Assembly: GCA_044358815.1 (NCBI GenBank)
Contig: JBIKNH010000001.1
Span: 1-64,000 of the forward strand
DNA from: JBAXSK01 sp044358815
GTDB taxonomy: Bacteria > Cyanobacteriota > Cyanobacteriia > Pseudanabaenales > Pseudanabaenaceae
Direction of reading: 5' to 3'
Length of the DNA stretch: 64,000 bases
Of this stretch, positions 57,270 to 64,000 are shown in pieces (the first letter of the stretch is position 1; every line of letters starts with the position of its first letter). The notes below the pieces were generated by a model. It made no database searches and was not told the origin of the DNA. It saw only the letters and a program-made list of their open reading frames with translations. The position numbers and the translations under genes were made by a program.

Positions 57270-58586
57270 ATGTTAAAGCAACTAACTCTAAAAAACTGGA
57301 AAAGCTTTGATCAAGCTGTAGTTTATTTTGACCCCCTGACAGTTTTGATTGGTACTAATGGTAGTGGTAAATCTAACTTGATTGAAGCCCTAGATTTTTT
57401 GCAGAGAATTGCTTCAGGGATTGATGTTCGTACTGCTATTGAAGGTGGTAGAGAGTTAGTAGGAATTCGAGGTGGTATTGATAAATTAGCTCGTCTCAAA
57501 GATCAGCCTATCGGATTAGAACTATTAGTTAATCTAGATGAAAATCTTGATTATTTGTACATAATTGAAATTGAGATCAAGACAAAAAATAATTCTATTA
57601 GAAATATCAGTAGCACAGAACGAGGTTTTTTAATTAATATCGCAACTGGTTCAGATATATGTAATTTTCGTCTTAGTCATGGTTTGACAGACAAGTCTAT
57701 TGAACTAATCAACTCAGGACTACCCACACCTGTTAATTTTGAAAATGGCATCTTCTCTATTAGCAATGACGCGCTCAATGAATCATTGAATTTATTTCCT
57801 CAAAGCATAGTTGGCAATAATGACGAACTTTCTGATTCAGATGCGCCAATATCTAACCTAGATAAATTTCTTGATGCGAGACTGAAATTATCTCGTCATG
57901 TAGCTGAGAAGATCAAAAATATATTTATCCTTGATCCCATACCTAAAAATATGCGCGGCTACTCAGCTTTAAGCGAAGATTTAAATTCTGATGCTTCAAA
58001 TATTGCTGGGGTTTTAGCAGCACTTCAAGCACCACAAAAAACAGAGGTAATTAATAAATTAACTGAATACTTAAAACGCTTACCTGAAGGCGATATTAAA
58101 TCTGTGGGCGTTGACACTGTAGGTAGGTTAAAAGTTGATGCCATGCTTTACTGTGAAGAACAATGGCACAATGATCCAACTCAAATTACAACCATTGATG
58201 CTCGCAGTATGTCTGATGGCACATTAAGATTTTTAGCTATTATGACGGCGTTACTGACTCGCCCTGAACATAGCCAAATTGTGATCGAAGAAATCGATAA
58301 TGGACTGCATCCTTCCCGTGCCATTGTCTTAGTGAAAATGATTAATGAAATTAGTCATGATCGTCATATTGATGTGCTTATTACCACCCATAATCCTGCA
58401 CTACTGGATGCTTTTGGCACAGAAATCATGCCATTTGTGACTATTGCTCATCGTGATCCCGTAACTGGTGCAAGCGAATTATCACTATTAGAAGACATGG
58501 ATAATTTAGCCTTAATTTTAGCACGTGGTAGTCTGGGTAATCTAACTACTAAAGGTGAGCTAGAAAAAGAATTACATAAAGCTTAG
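57270..58586 (+). CDS. AAA_21-type ATPase, fourth ATPase-nuclease module
   Basis: Walker A is VLIGTNGSGKSNLIEAL after the N-terminal strand LTLKNWKSFDQAVVYFD. The signature-like ARSMSDGTLRFLAIM, Walker B IVIEEIDNGLHPSRA with catalytic Glu, and the switch His in LITTHNPALLDAF complete an OLD/RecF-like ATPase. A polar insertion occupies about residues 90-260. It starts 5 bases after the DedA gene and is followed 24 bases later by a PIN-like nuclease gene. The pair repeats the design of the three modules at 30.9-36.6 kb, on the opposite strand. Confidence 0.92.
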   Translation: MLKQLTLKNWKSFDQAVVYFDPLTVLIGTNGSGKSNLIEALDFLQRIASGIDVRTAIEGGRELVGIRGGIDKLARLKDQPIGLELLVNLDENLDYLYIIEIEIKTKNNSIRNISSTERGFLINIATGSDICNFRLSHGLTDKSIELINSGLPTPVNFENGIFSISNDALNESLNLFPQSIVGNNDELSDSDAPISNLDKFLDARLKLSRHVAEKIKNIFILDPIPKNMRGYSALSEDLNSDASNIAGVLAALQAPQKTEVINKLTEYLKRLPEGDIKSVGVDTVGRLKVDAMLYCEEQWHNDPTQITTIDARSMSDGTLRFLAIMTALLTRPEHSQIVIEEIDNGLHPSRAIVLVKMINEISHDRHIDVLITTHNPALLDAFGTEIMPFVTIAHRDPVTGASELSLLEDMDNLALILARGSLGNLTTKGELEKELHKA

Positions 58587-58610
58587 TTACTCCATAACCT
58601 ACTTCAAAAG

Positions 58611-59144
58611 ATGCAGCAAGTAATTATTATTGACACTTCTATTTTGTGTGTTTATCTGGAAGTTCCTGGTAAAGAAATCGTTGGTAAAGATGATGATAAA
58701 TGGGATAAGCAAAGGGTTGATCAGTACTTAGATGAACGGATTAAGCATAAAGCACAGTTTATTGTTCCCGTAGCAGCAATTATAGAGACTGGTAATCATA
58801 TTGCGCAAGCGAATCACCAAAGATTTGTAACAGCTAATAGATTCGCTAATTTACTAATTCAAATGGCAAACCGAGAAATGCCGTGGGAGATTTTTACTGA
58901 ACAAGAATATCAACTAATTTGGAGTGAAACCCAAATCAAACAATTAGCTACTGAATGGCCCAAACTAGCTGAAGCAAGATTATCTTTAGCTGATTTCACG
59001 ATTAAAGAGATTGCTAACCTCTATCATAATTTAAACCCAAAAAAATTTACCGTAGAAATATTTACCGCTGATCAGGGATTAAAATCCTATGAACCAACTG
59101 TAATAAGTACTCCTAAATACCCCCAACCTCGCCGGAGAAAATAA
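58611..59144 (+). CDS. PIN-like nuclease paired with the AAA_21 ATPase
   Basis: The 177-residue protein has PIN-type acidic positions: IIIDTSILCVYL (Asp), PVAAIIETGNHI (Glu), RLSLADFTIKEI (Asp) and EIFTADQGLKSYEP (Asp). The insertion after the first strand (EVPGKEIVGKDDDKWDKQRV) distinguishes it from VapC toxins and matches proteins found beside this kind of ATPase. A basic tail ends it. No antitoxin-sized gene adjoins. It probably acts together with the ATPase encoded 24 bases upstream. Confidence 0.8.
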   Translation: MQQVIIIDTSILCVYLEVPGKEIVGKDDDKWDKQRVDQYLDERIKHKAQFIVPVAAIIETGNHIAQANHQRFVTANRFANLLIQMANREMPWEIFTEQEYQLIWSETQIKQLATEWPKLAEARLSLADFTIKEIANLYHNLNPKKFTVEIFTADQGLKSYEPTVISTPKYPQPRRRK

Positions 59145-59492
59145 AATACCCTATTGTTTGCGGTAATATATTTGATTGATAGGCACTACTCAAACATGGT
59201 TCAACTAATCATGGTCAATTAGCGCATCATCCATGATTAATAAGGATTCGGTGTTTAATGCTAGTAATAGATATATCTTTAACCATCCCTCAAATCCCAT
59301 CGCATTTCACGCCGCATTTAAACTGCCACTAAATAGCATCGACGTAATTAAATCTTTGCTCTTCTTCCGTCTTCCTGAAATTATATTTGTTTCGATTCAA
59401 AGAGAGACACTTCTGTAACTGAAACCTTGTCATCGAAAGCATTAAGCTGTCTTGAAATTATTTCCAATTATAATTTTGGTTACACTGATTAG
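59145..59492. other. Intergenic region, nothing clear
   Basis: A 61-codon plus-strand frame (59233-59418) shows neither a ribosome binding site nor a recognisable motif and was not called. No repeat or hairpin stands out. Confidence 0.5.
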
Positions 59493-61388
59493 TTACAGAG
59501 GGGCAGCTATTCCCAAACTATCCAGCCAATTATGCAAAATAAACAAGCTCCATTTCATATACCAAGACTGTAACGGCACTTGGGGGATTTTAGGGATGGA
59601 CATTTGCCCTTGCCACTGACCATTCAACCAATTAGCTAAAGGGAAAATAAACCCATGTTTTGGCTGTTGGATGACTTGCATTGGTAGTTCAGGTATGGCT
59701 TTGGTCAAAACATCCTTATGCCCCATAAATCGGAGATGGTGTGGAATCTGTTCCACCGTCTGTATAAAAGTCTGGTCTAAAAATGGGACACGCAATTCCA
59801 AACCCCAGCGCATACTCATCACATCACCATCCCGTAGTAATTGATTACGCATATAATGCTGCCTTTCTAGGGTGCTAACTTCTTCCATCAGTGATGACAG
59901 TGATAAATCAGATGGCGACTCAGAATCATTACCACTACGCCAAAGCTGATTTGTTTTCTGTTCATAGGCGATTGCCACCGCTGCCCCATCAAAACCATAG
60001 TGGTACAAAATTTGACGAATCATGCCATTGGGAAATACGCCCCGCACTGCCCGATAAGCGTCATACACCATTGGCTGAGACGCAGTTAATAAGTCCAATA
60101 GCCGCTGATAACGACTGGGGAAATAATGACCTAAATTACGAGCTTGCAATAGTTTCTTACCCTGTTGCAAAGCAAAACGCCCCTTGCGCAACCTCTGACA
60201 TAAATGCAAGAGTTGGGGCACTAAACGAAAACTCTGGTAACTGCCAAACAGTTCATCTGCCCCCAAACCTGACAGAACCACTTTGGCTCCATTTTCGTGA
60301 GCTAGGCGCGACACAAAATAAGTATTAAAACCATCAATACTGGGTTGATCTACGGCATCTAAAAACTGAGTCAAACCTGCTATAAAAAGGTCCGGTGTAA
60401 CTCGCAATGTGTGATGTTTTGCCCCAAATTTCTGCGCCACCAAACGGGCTAATGTACCCTCATCATAGGCGGTGTCGTCAAACGTAATCGAGTAAGTATT
60501 AACGGCGGTATGTTCTTGGGTTGCTAAAGCCAGTAACGATGTAGAGTCAATCCCCCCACTCAAAAACAATCCCACTGGCACATCACTAATCAAATGGCGC
60601 TGTACTGCTCCTACAAGACTTTCGCGCACCAATGCACTGGCTTCTTGGGGACTGGACAAGGGTAATTTATGTAAACCATTCCTCCCCAGATGTCGATTTA
60701 CATAACTACCTTGATTGATTTGCGGCGCAGCCTCACCTTGGCGCTGCCAATGCAGAAACGTTCCAGCATTCAACATCTGCACCCCCGCAATCATCGTCAG
60801 GGGTTCCGGTACTGAACCAGTGAGTAAATAACCATATAAACCCAGGGGATCAATTTTCTTTGTGGTAAGTCCAGCATAAATCAGGGGCTTTATCTCAGAG
60901 GCAAAAGCTAAGCCGGTGGGGGTCACCACATAATACAAAGGCTTAATACCTGAAACGTCCCTAGCGATCAAACAGGACTGCTCTTGATTGTCCCAAATGG
61001 CAAAAGCAAACATACCCTGCAATAAGTCTAGGCAGTCTAACTGTTTTTGCTCATAGAGTCGCAATAACACCTCCGTATCGGAGCCAGAACGAAACTTGAT
61101 CCCCTGGGCTTCTAAGTCCCGACGTAGTACCGGAAAATTATAAATCTCACCATTGAAAACGAGGGCATAGCGACCATCATCACTTAACATCGGCTGATTA
61201 GCCAGGGGCGACAAATCCTGAATTGCCAAACGAGTATGAACCAGTAAAGCATTCTGAGCAGGGCTGATAAAATGACCTTGGCTATCCGGTCCGCGATGGG
61301 CTAAGCGATGGGTAAAACTAGCTTTGATCTCCTGACAGTAGTCATGGGAAAAGGGGCGAACTGATAACAATCCTGCAAGTCCGCACAT
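59493..61388 (-). CDS. asnB: Glutamine-hydrolysing asparagine synthetase
   Basis: The mature N-terminus (MCGLAGLLSV) exposes the class II amidotransferase nucleophile Cys2; HRLAHRGPDSQGHF and FNGEIYNF complete the glutaminase domain. The synthetase domain has the PP-loop LFLSGGIDSTSLLAL and VVLSGLGADELFGSY. The enzyme makes asparagine or, in some paralogues, amidates other substrates such as surface-glycan or peptide intermediates. At 631 residues it has the extended C-terminus of that second group, and no amino-acid biosynthesis gene adjoins. It is monocistronic. Confidence 0.93.
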   Translation of the reverse strand: MCGLAGLLSVRPFSHDYCQEIKASFTHRLAHRGPDSQGHFISPAQNALLVHTRLAIQDLSPLANQPMLSDDGRYALVFNGEIYNFPVLRRDLEAQGIKFRSGSDTEVLLRLYEQKQLDCLDLLQGMFAFAIWDNQEQSCLIARDVSGIKPLYYVVTPTGLAFASEIKPLIYAGLTTKKIDPLGLYGYLLTGSVPEPLTMIAGVQMLNAGTFLHWQRQGEAAPQINQGSYVNRHLGRNGLHKLPLSSPQEASALVRESLVGAVQRHLISDVPVGLFLSGGIDSTSLLALATQEHTAVNTYSITFDDTAYDEGTLARLVAQKFGAKHHTLRVTPDLFIAGLTQFLDAVDQPSIDGFNTYFVSRLAHENGAKVVLSGLGADELFGSYQSFRLVPQLLHLCQRLRKGRFALQQGKKLLQARNLGHYFPSRYQRLLDLLTASQPMVYDAYRAVRGVFPNGMIRQILYHYGFDGAAVAIAYEQKTNQLWRSGNDSESPSDLSLSSLMEEVSTLERQHYMRNQLLRDGDVMSMRWGLELRVPFLDQTFIQTVEQIPHHLRFMGHKDVLTKAIPELPMQVIQQPKHGFIFPLANWLNGQWQGQMSIPKIPQVPLQSWYMKWSLFILHNWLDSLGIAAPL

Positions 61389-61661
61389 AGATCACCATAA
61401 ATTTGCATGTTGCCAACAGTGATTATTAAGTAATAATCAACTCAAATGCAAGTTAGAAAGTGTTAGTTCAGCCATTCCACCTAAACCATTGAGCTTAAGC
61501 CAGCATAGGTTATGGTATTTGATTTGTAAAATAGGATTATTCCAATAATTATAATAATTACAAGACACTTACCAAATATTCGCTAAGTATTCACTAAACA
61601 CCCGACCAGTGGTGACAGAATCTAGTTATCATCACGCAAATGTCATTGAAAACCGTTGTAG

Positions 61662-61922
61662 CTAGTCTTCAATAAAATCAATAGAGACAAAAGTTTCCTG
61701 TGGCAGGAGCAGAATCTGGGAATAAATTAACTTTCCTTCAAGGCTATAACGATTCACAGCCACACCTAGGGGACGGGGTAGCTGAGCACCATAACACTCC
61801 ACATAGTAGTAATAAACTTGCTTGGCGGCTCGTACCACCATAGGATCGATCCTTGGTTTATTGGTCGCTGGCTCCGACATCTTGTCAAAGATTTCGACTC
61901 GCTTAGTAGCAGCGTATGTCAC
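61662..61922 (-). CDS. Small hypothetical protein, 86 aa
   Basis: The sequence has conserved-looking aromatic and charged segments (VRAAKQVYYYYVECYGAQLP, RPLGVAVNRYSLEGKLIYSQ) and an acidic C-terminus, with no signal peptide or membrane segment. Such Tyr-rich small proteins are common in cyanobacteria without known function. No partner gene is suggested by the context. Confidence 0.6.
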   Translation of the reverse strand: MTYAATKRVEIFDKMSEPATNKPRIDPMVVRAAKQVYYYYVECYGAQLPRPLGVAVNRYSLEGKLIYSQILLLPQETFVSIDFIED

Positions 61923-62243
61923 AGTGTCATCCGTCCATAATTCACTAGTATGTGCTAACCAACTCTGTAAAAAAATTGCCTAGAAAATGCCCCAGTTGTG
62001 ACCTAAGAATGATACAAGATTGCGGAAACGTCAATGGCTGGGAACAAAACGTCACTGCAAAGCCCAAAACAGTCATGGATCACGGGCGGCGATCAGCTAT
62101 CTAAGAGACGAAGATCACCCTCATCACAGCAGTGATAGATCTAGTCTGGAGCTTGTAGTTAATAGCTTGACCAGATTCAATCTGCTAGACAGTGATGTGG
62201 ATCTCGTTTTATTACATGGCACGATCTGGGGTTGGATTATACA
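61923..62243. other. Intergenic region, nothing clear
   Basis: A 75-codon plus-strand frame (62020-62247) overlaps the end of the next gene and lacks a ribosome binding site; it was discounted. Several GATCA-type motifs occur without a clear pattern. Confidence 0.45.
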
Positions 62244-62636
62244 CTAAGTTCCTTCCAAACTAGCAAGCTTGATCCGAAATAGTTTTGAGTAAAACACTTG
62301 GGGAAAATCTGTTATGCCTTTGCTCTGAATGCCATTGACCACCTCAATCAGGTAGCTCACAAATTCAGAGTTTTCCATCGTGATCTCATAGTTCATGTCA
62401 TCTTCGCCACTGAACATCACCCGACATAGGGTCAAGTCAGAGGGTAAGTTAGCCACACGCCACACCGCCTGATAGGAGACTGGGGTACTGCCTTCAATGG
62501 CTCTTTCTCCAGTGAGTTCCCCTTGCTTATATAAGGATATAGCGTAGGGCAAGATTTGGCGGCGGTTGGGTTCTCGGTAGTAGGGCATGTAAATTGCCAC
62601 TTCTTGGGGAGGAGCCGCTTTGAGTTCTATAGGCAT
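62244..62636 (-). CDS. Hypothetical cyanobacterial protein, 130 aa
   Basis: A soluble alpha/beta protein with PIELKAAPPQEVAIYMPYYR at the start and FVSYLIEVVNGIQSKGITDF near the end. The composition is ordinary for the genome. I do not recognise the family. It precedes the CHAT gene region with 142 bases between, on the same strand; no functional link is evident. Confidence 0.6.
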   Translation of the reverse strand: MPIELKAAPPQEVAIYMPYYREPNRRQILPYAISLYKQGELTGERAIEGSTPVSYQAVWRVANLPSDLTLCRVMFSGEDDMNYEITMENSEFVSYLIEVVNGIQSKGITDFPQVFYSKLFRIKLASLEGT

Positions 62637-62778
62637 AAAAACTTCTGGTCAATAGCTATAAGCCATGATAGATGGGCTGGTTTCGGTTAGATGCTATCAT
62701 TGACCGCTACTTAGAGCAAATCTTTAAGGCAAATCTATCTTCCTCGGCGCTTGAGTTGGGTTTCAAGTTAGCTTTCCG

Positions 62779-64000
62779 TTAGGAGCCATTGCCAATCAAG
62801 ATAAAGGCTGCCCAATAGTAGGGATGGTTTTGGAGGGTTAAAATGCCTTTACTATTTCTTCTGCGGATCATTTGGATTTGAGCTTGGCGTAGGGATTCAG
62901 CACTGCGGAATTGATTGCGGTTCAGTTGCTGGTAAAAATCCTGCATTAGCTCGCTGGTTTTTTGATCATTGATCTCCCATAGAGTCGCCACCACTGAGCG
63001 CACCTTGGCTTTTTGCAGTTGATAACCAAACCCAATAATTTCAATGCCGCTGCTGAGTTCCCCCCCTAAGGCAGTTTGACAAGCACTAAATACCATCAAA
63101 TCTACTTGGGGCAGTTGCCAGTTTTTGACTTCGTTTAAGCTGATAAATTCATTATTGTTGAGCAAAATAAATGACTCAGCCGGAGACTGACTCACCAGTT
63201 TGGCATGGGTTGCCAGATGAATCAGGTTATAGGGCTGTAGGGCTTGGTTACTCAGTTTGGCGCGGTTGAAGTCATTCCCCGTCAAAGCAGTGGTCTGGGG
63301 TAATGCCTGTTGGACAGTCTGGATTTCCTGATTGACAGCGGGTAATGCCCCAAATTGAAATCCCCGCGCTCCAATGTTAATGCGACTGTTATCGTCAGTA
63401 AACCCAGCAACCAAAGCCCGAGGCGCTCGTGTGGGTCGTGGGGATATGTCCATCAAATTGAGCGCCGTCAGATAATTGATGCGATATTTTTCTGTCAGCC
63501 AATGCTGTCCGTCATACAGGGCACTTAAGGGGATATAACGCATTTGTCCATCGGGGGCATAGAGGAGGTTTTGCACCTGTGCCTGGGTCAAATCTGCTGT
63601 AATGGGGGCAATGAGCCATTGATATAATTTGCGTCCGCTCTGTCTGACATCCCACGAAGTATAGTCAAGGAGATCCGCACGAAAATCTTGGATCAATTTC
63701 TCGAAGTCTTGACGCTTGACTGGGACAGTGCGCCGCACCGGAGGCTGATTAGGGAAGAAAACCAATAGTTCCAACCGATCTTCCAGCACTAGGGGATAAA
63801 ACAACGCAGTGGGTTCCCTCAGTTTCTGTAACCGTTCCTGAATATGGCGATAGGCGGGTAGGCTCAAATTCATGGCTGATCCATGATCTTTTAATTCCTT
63901 GAGCCATTGTGCAATTTGTGGTTGCTGTAGGAATTGCGCCACTGTCCAAAACGGCTCTGTCATAGCGGCGAATCTTGGTAGCTCTTGAATATAGGCTGTT
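62779..64000 (-). CDS. CHAT domain protein, N-terminus cut by the window edge
   Basis: CHAT domains are caspase-like cysteine proteases. The catalytic pair is visible: His in LIHLATHAKLV and Cys in MVFSACQTALGGEL. The domain ends in the usual RSVVATLWEINDQKTSELMQ and WAAFILIGNGS. An ATG at 63963 exists, but the frame stays open upstream to the last base (AYIQELPRFAA), so the gene probably continues beyond the window, commonly as TPR repeats. It could work in stress or defence signalling; partner genes are not visible. Confidence 0.85.
   Translation of the reverse strand, partial: TAYIQELPRFAAMTEPFWTVAQFLQQPQIAQWLKELKDHGSAMNLSLPAYRHIQERLQKLREPTALFYPLVLEDRLELLVFFPNQPPVRRTVPVKRQDFEKLIQDFRADLLDYTSWDVRQSGRKLYQWLIAPITADLTQAQVQNLLYAPDGQMRYIPLSALYDGQHWLTEKYRINYLTALNLMDISPRPTRAPRALVAGFTDDNSRINIGARGFQFGALPAVNQEIQTVQQALPQTTALTGNDFNRAKLSNQALQPYNLIHLATHAKLVSQSPAESFILLNNNEFISLNEVKNWQLPQVDLMVFSACQTALGGELSSGIEIIGFGYQLQKAKVRSVVATLWEINDQKTSELMQDFYQQLNRNQFRSAESLRQAQIQMIRRRNSKGILTLQNHPYYWAAFILIGNGS

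Noticed and set aside
62020..62247. 75-residue plus-strand ORF
   Set aside because: It has no ribosome binding site, an atypical composition, and overlaps the stop of the minus-strand gene at 62244.

Overview
The window is a chromosomal segment of a cyanobacterium. It carries acsF (Mg-protoporphyrin IX monomethyl ester cyclase), psb32, a plant-type ferredoxin, a PATAN-domain response regulator in a chemotaxis operon, a cyanobacterial folate-biopterin-type transporter, a PFE-CTERM-like sorting signal, and several exact copies of the cyanobacterial HIP1 octamer GCGATCGC. No rRNA, tRNA, CRISPR array, prophage or plasmid functions were seen. The genus cannot be fixed from the sequence alone.

Layout. 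0-7 kb: a VapB/VapC-like pair, small hypotheticals, a lipoprotein of the endonuclease/exonuclease/phosphatase fold, ferredoxin, nusB and two lipoproteins. 7.8-11 kb: an LCP (LytR-CpsA-Psr) envelope protein and psb32. 12.2-22.4 kb: a six-gene chemosensory operon (PATAN response regulator, tandem CheW, MCP, hybrid CheA-REC, CheB, CheR-TPR), convergent with mnmG. 24.8-36.65 kb: an accessory island between mnmG and dnaK, all on the minus strand. 36.9-45.7 kb: dnaK, a zinc carboxypeptidase-like protein, a VIT/vWA protein, a TPR protein and acsF. 45.8-47.3 kb: a decayed patch with an IS630 remnant and orphan antitoxins. 47.3-56.5 kb: surface and secreted proteins, a HEAT-repeat protein, dacB, bolA and a transporter. 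56.6-64 kb: a DedA protein, another ATPase-PIN pair, asnB, two hypotheticals and a CHAT protein cut by the window edge.

The most notable region is the 24.8-36.65 kb island. Its upstream half (36646 to 30943) is three back-to-back two-gene modules. Each has an OLD/RecF-like ATPase followed by a partner overlapping it by 1 or 4 nt, and each partner is a different nuclease-type fold: TOPRIM/DUF3226, HNH (Septu PtuB-like) and PIN. A fourth ATPase-PIN module lies at 57270-59144. The downstream half (30246 to 24839) is a tightly spaced run: a CrfC/YjdA-like dynamin GTPase, an orphan HicB, an antitoxin-PIN pair, a YjcZ/RdcB-like coiled-coil protein and a patatin phospholipase. The E. coli crfC-yjcZ pair is therefore kept, but with toxin-antitoxin genes inserted and a lipase appended. 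HIP1 is much denser in the island than elsewhere in the window. A strong G-tract cluster precedes the first ATPase on its coding strand.

The window also holds at least eighteen short tandem duplications (period 11-16 bp), many at gene ends or start sites. Two sites show gene decay: a DUF29 gene broken by frameshift at 30.5-30.85 kb, and an apparent internally deleted copy of the higA cassette at 45.85 kb.
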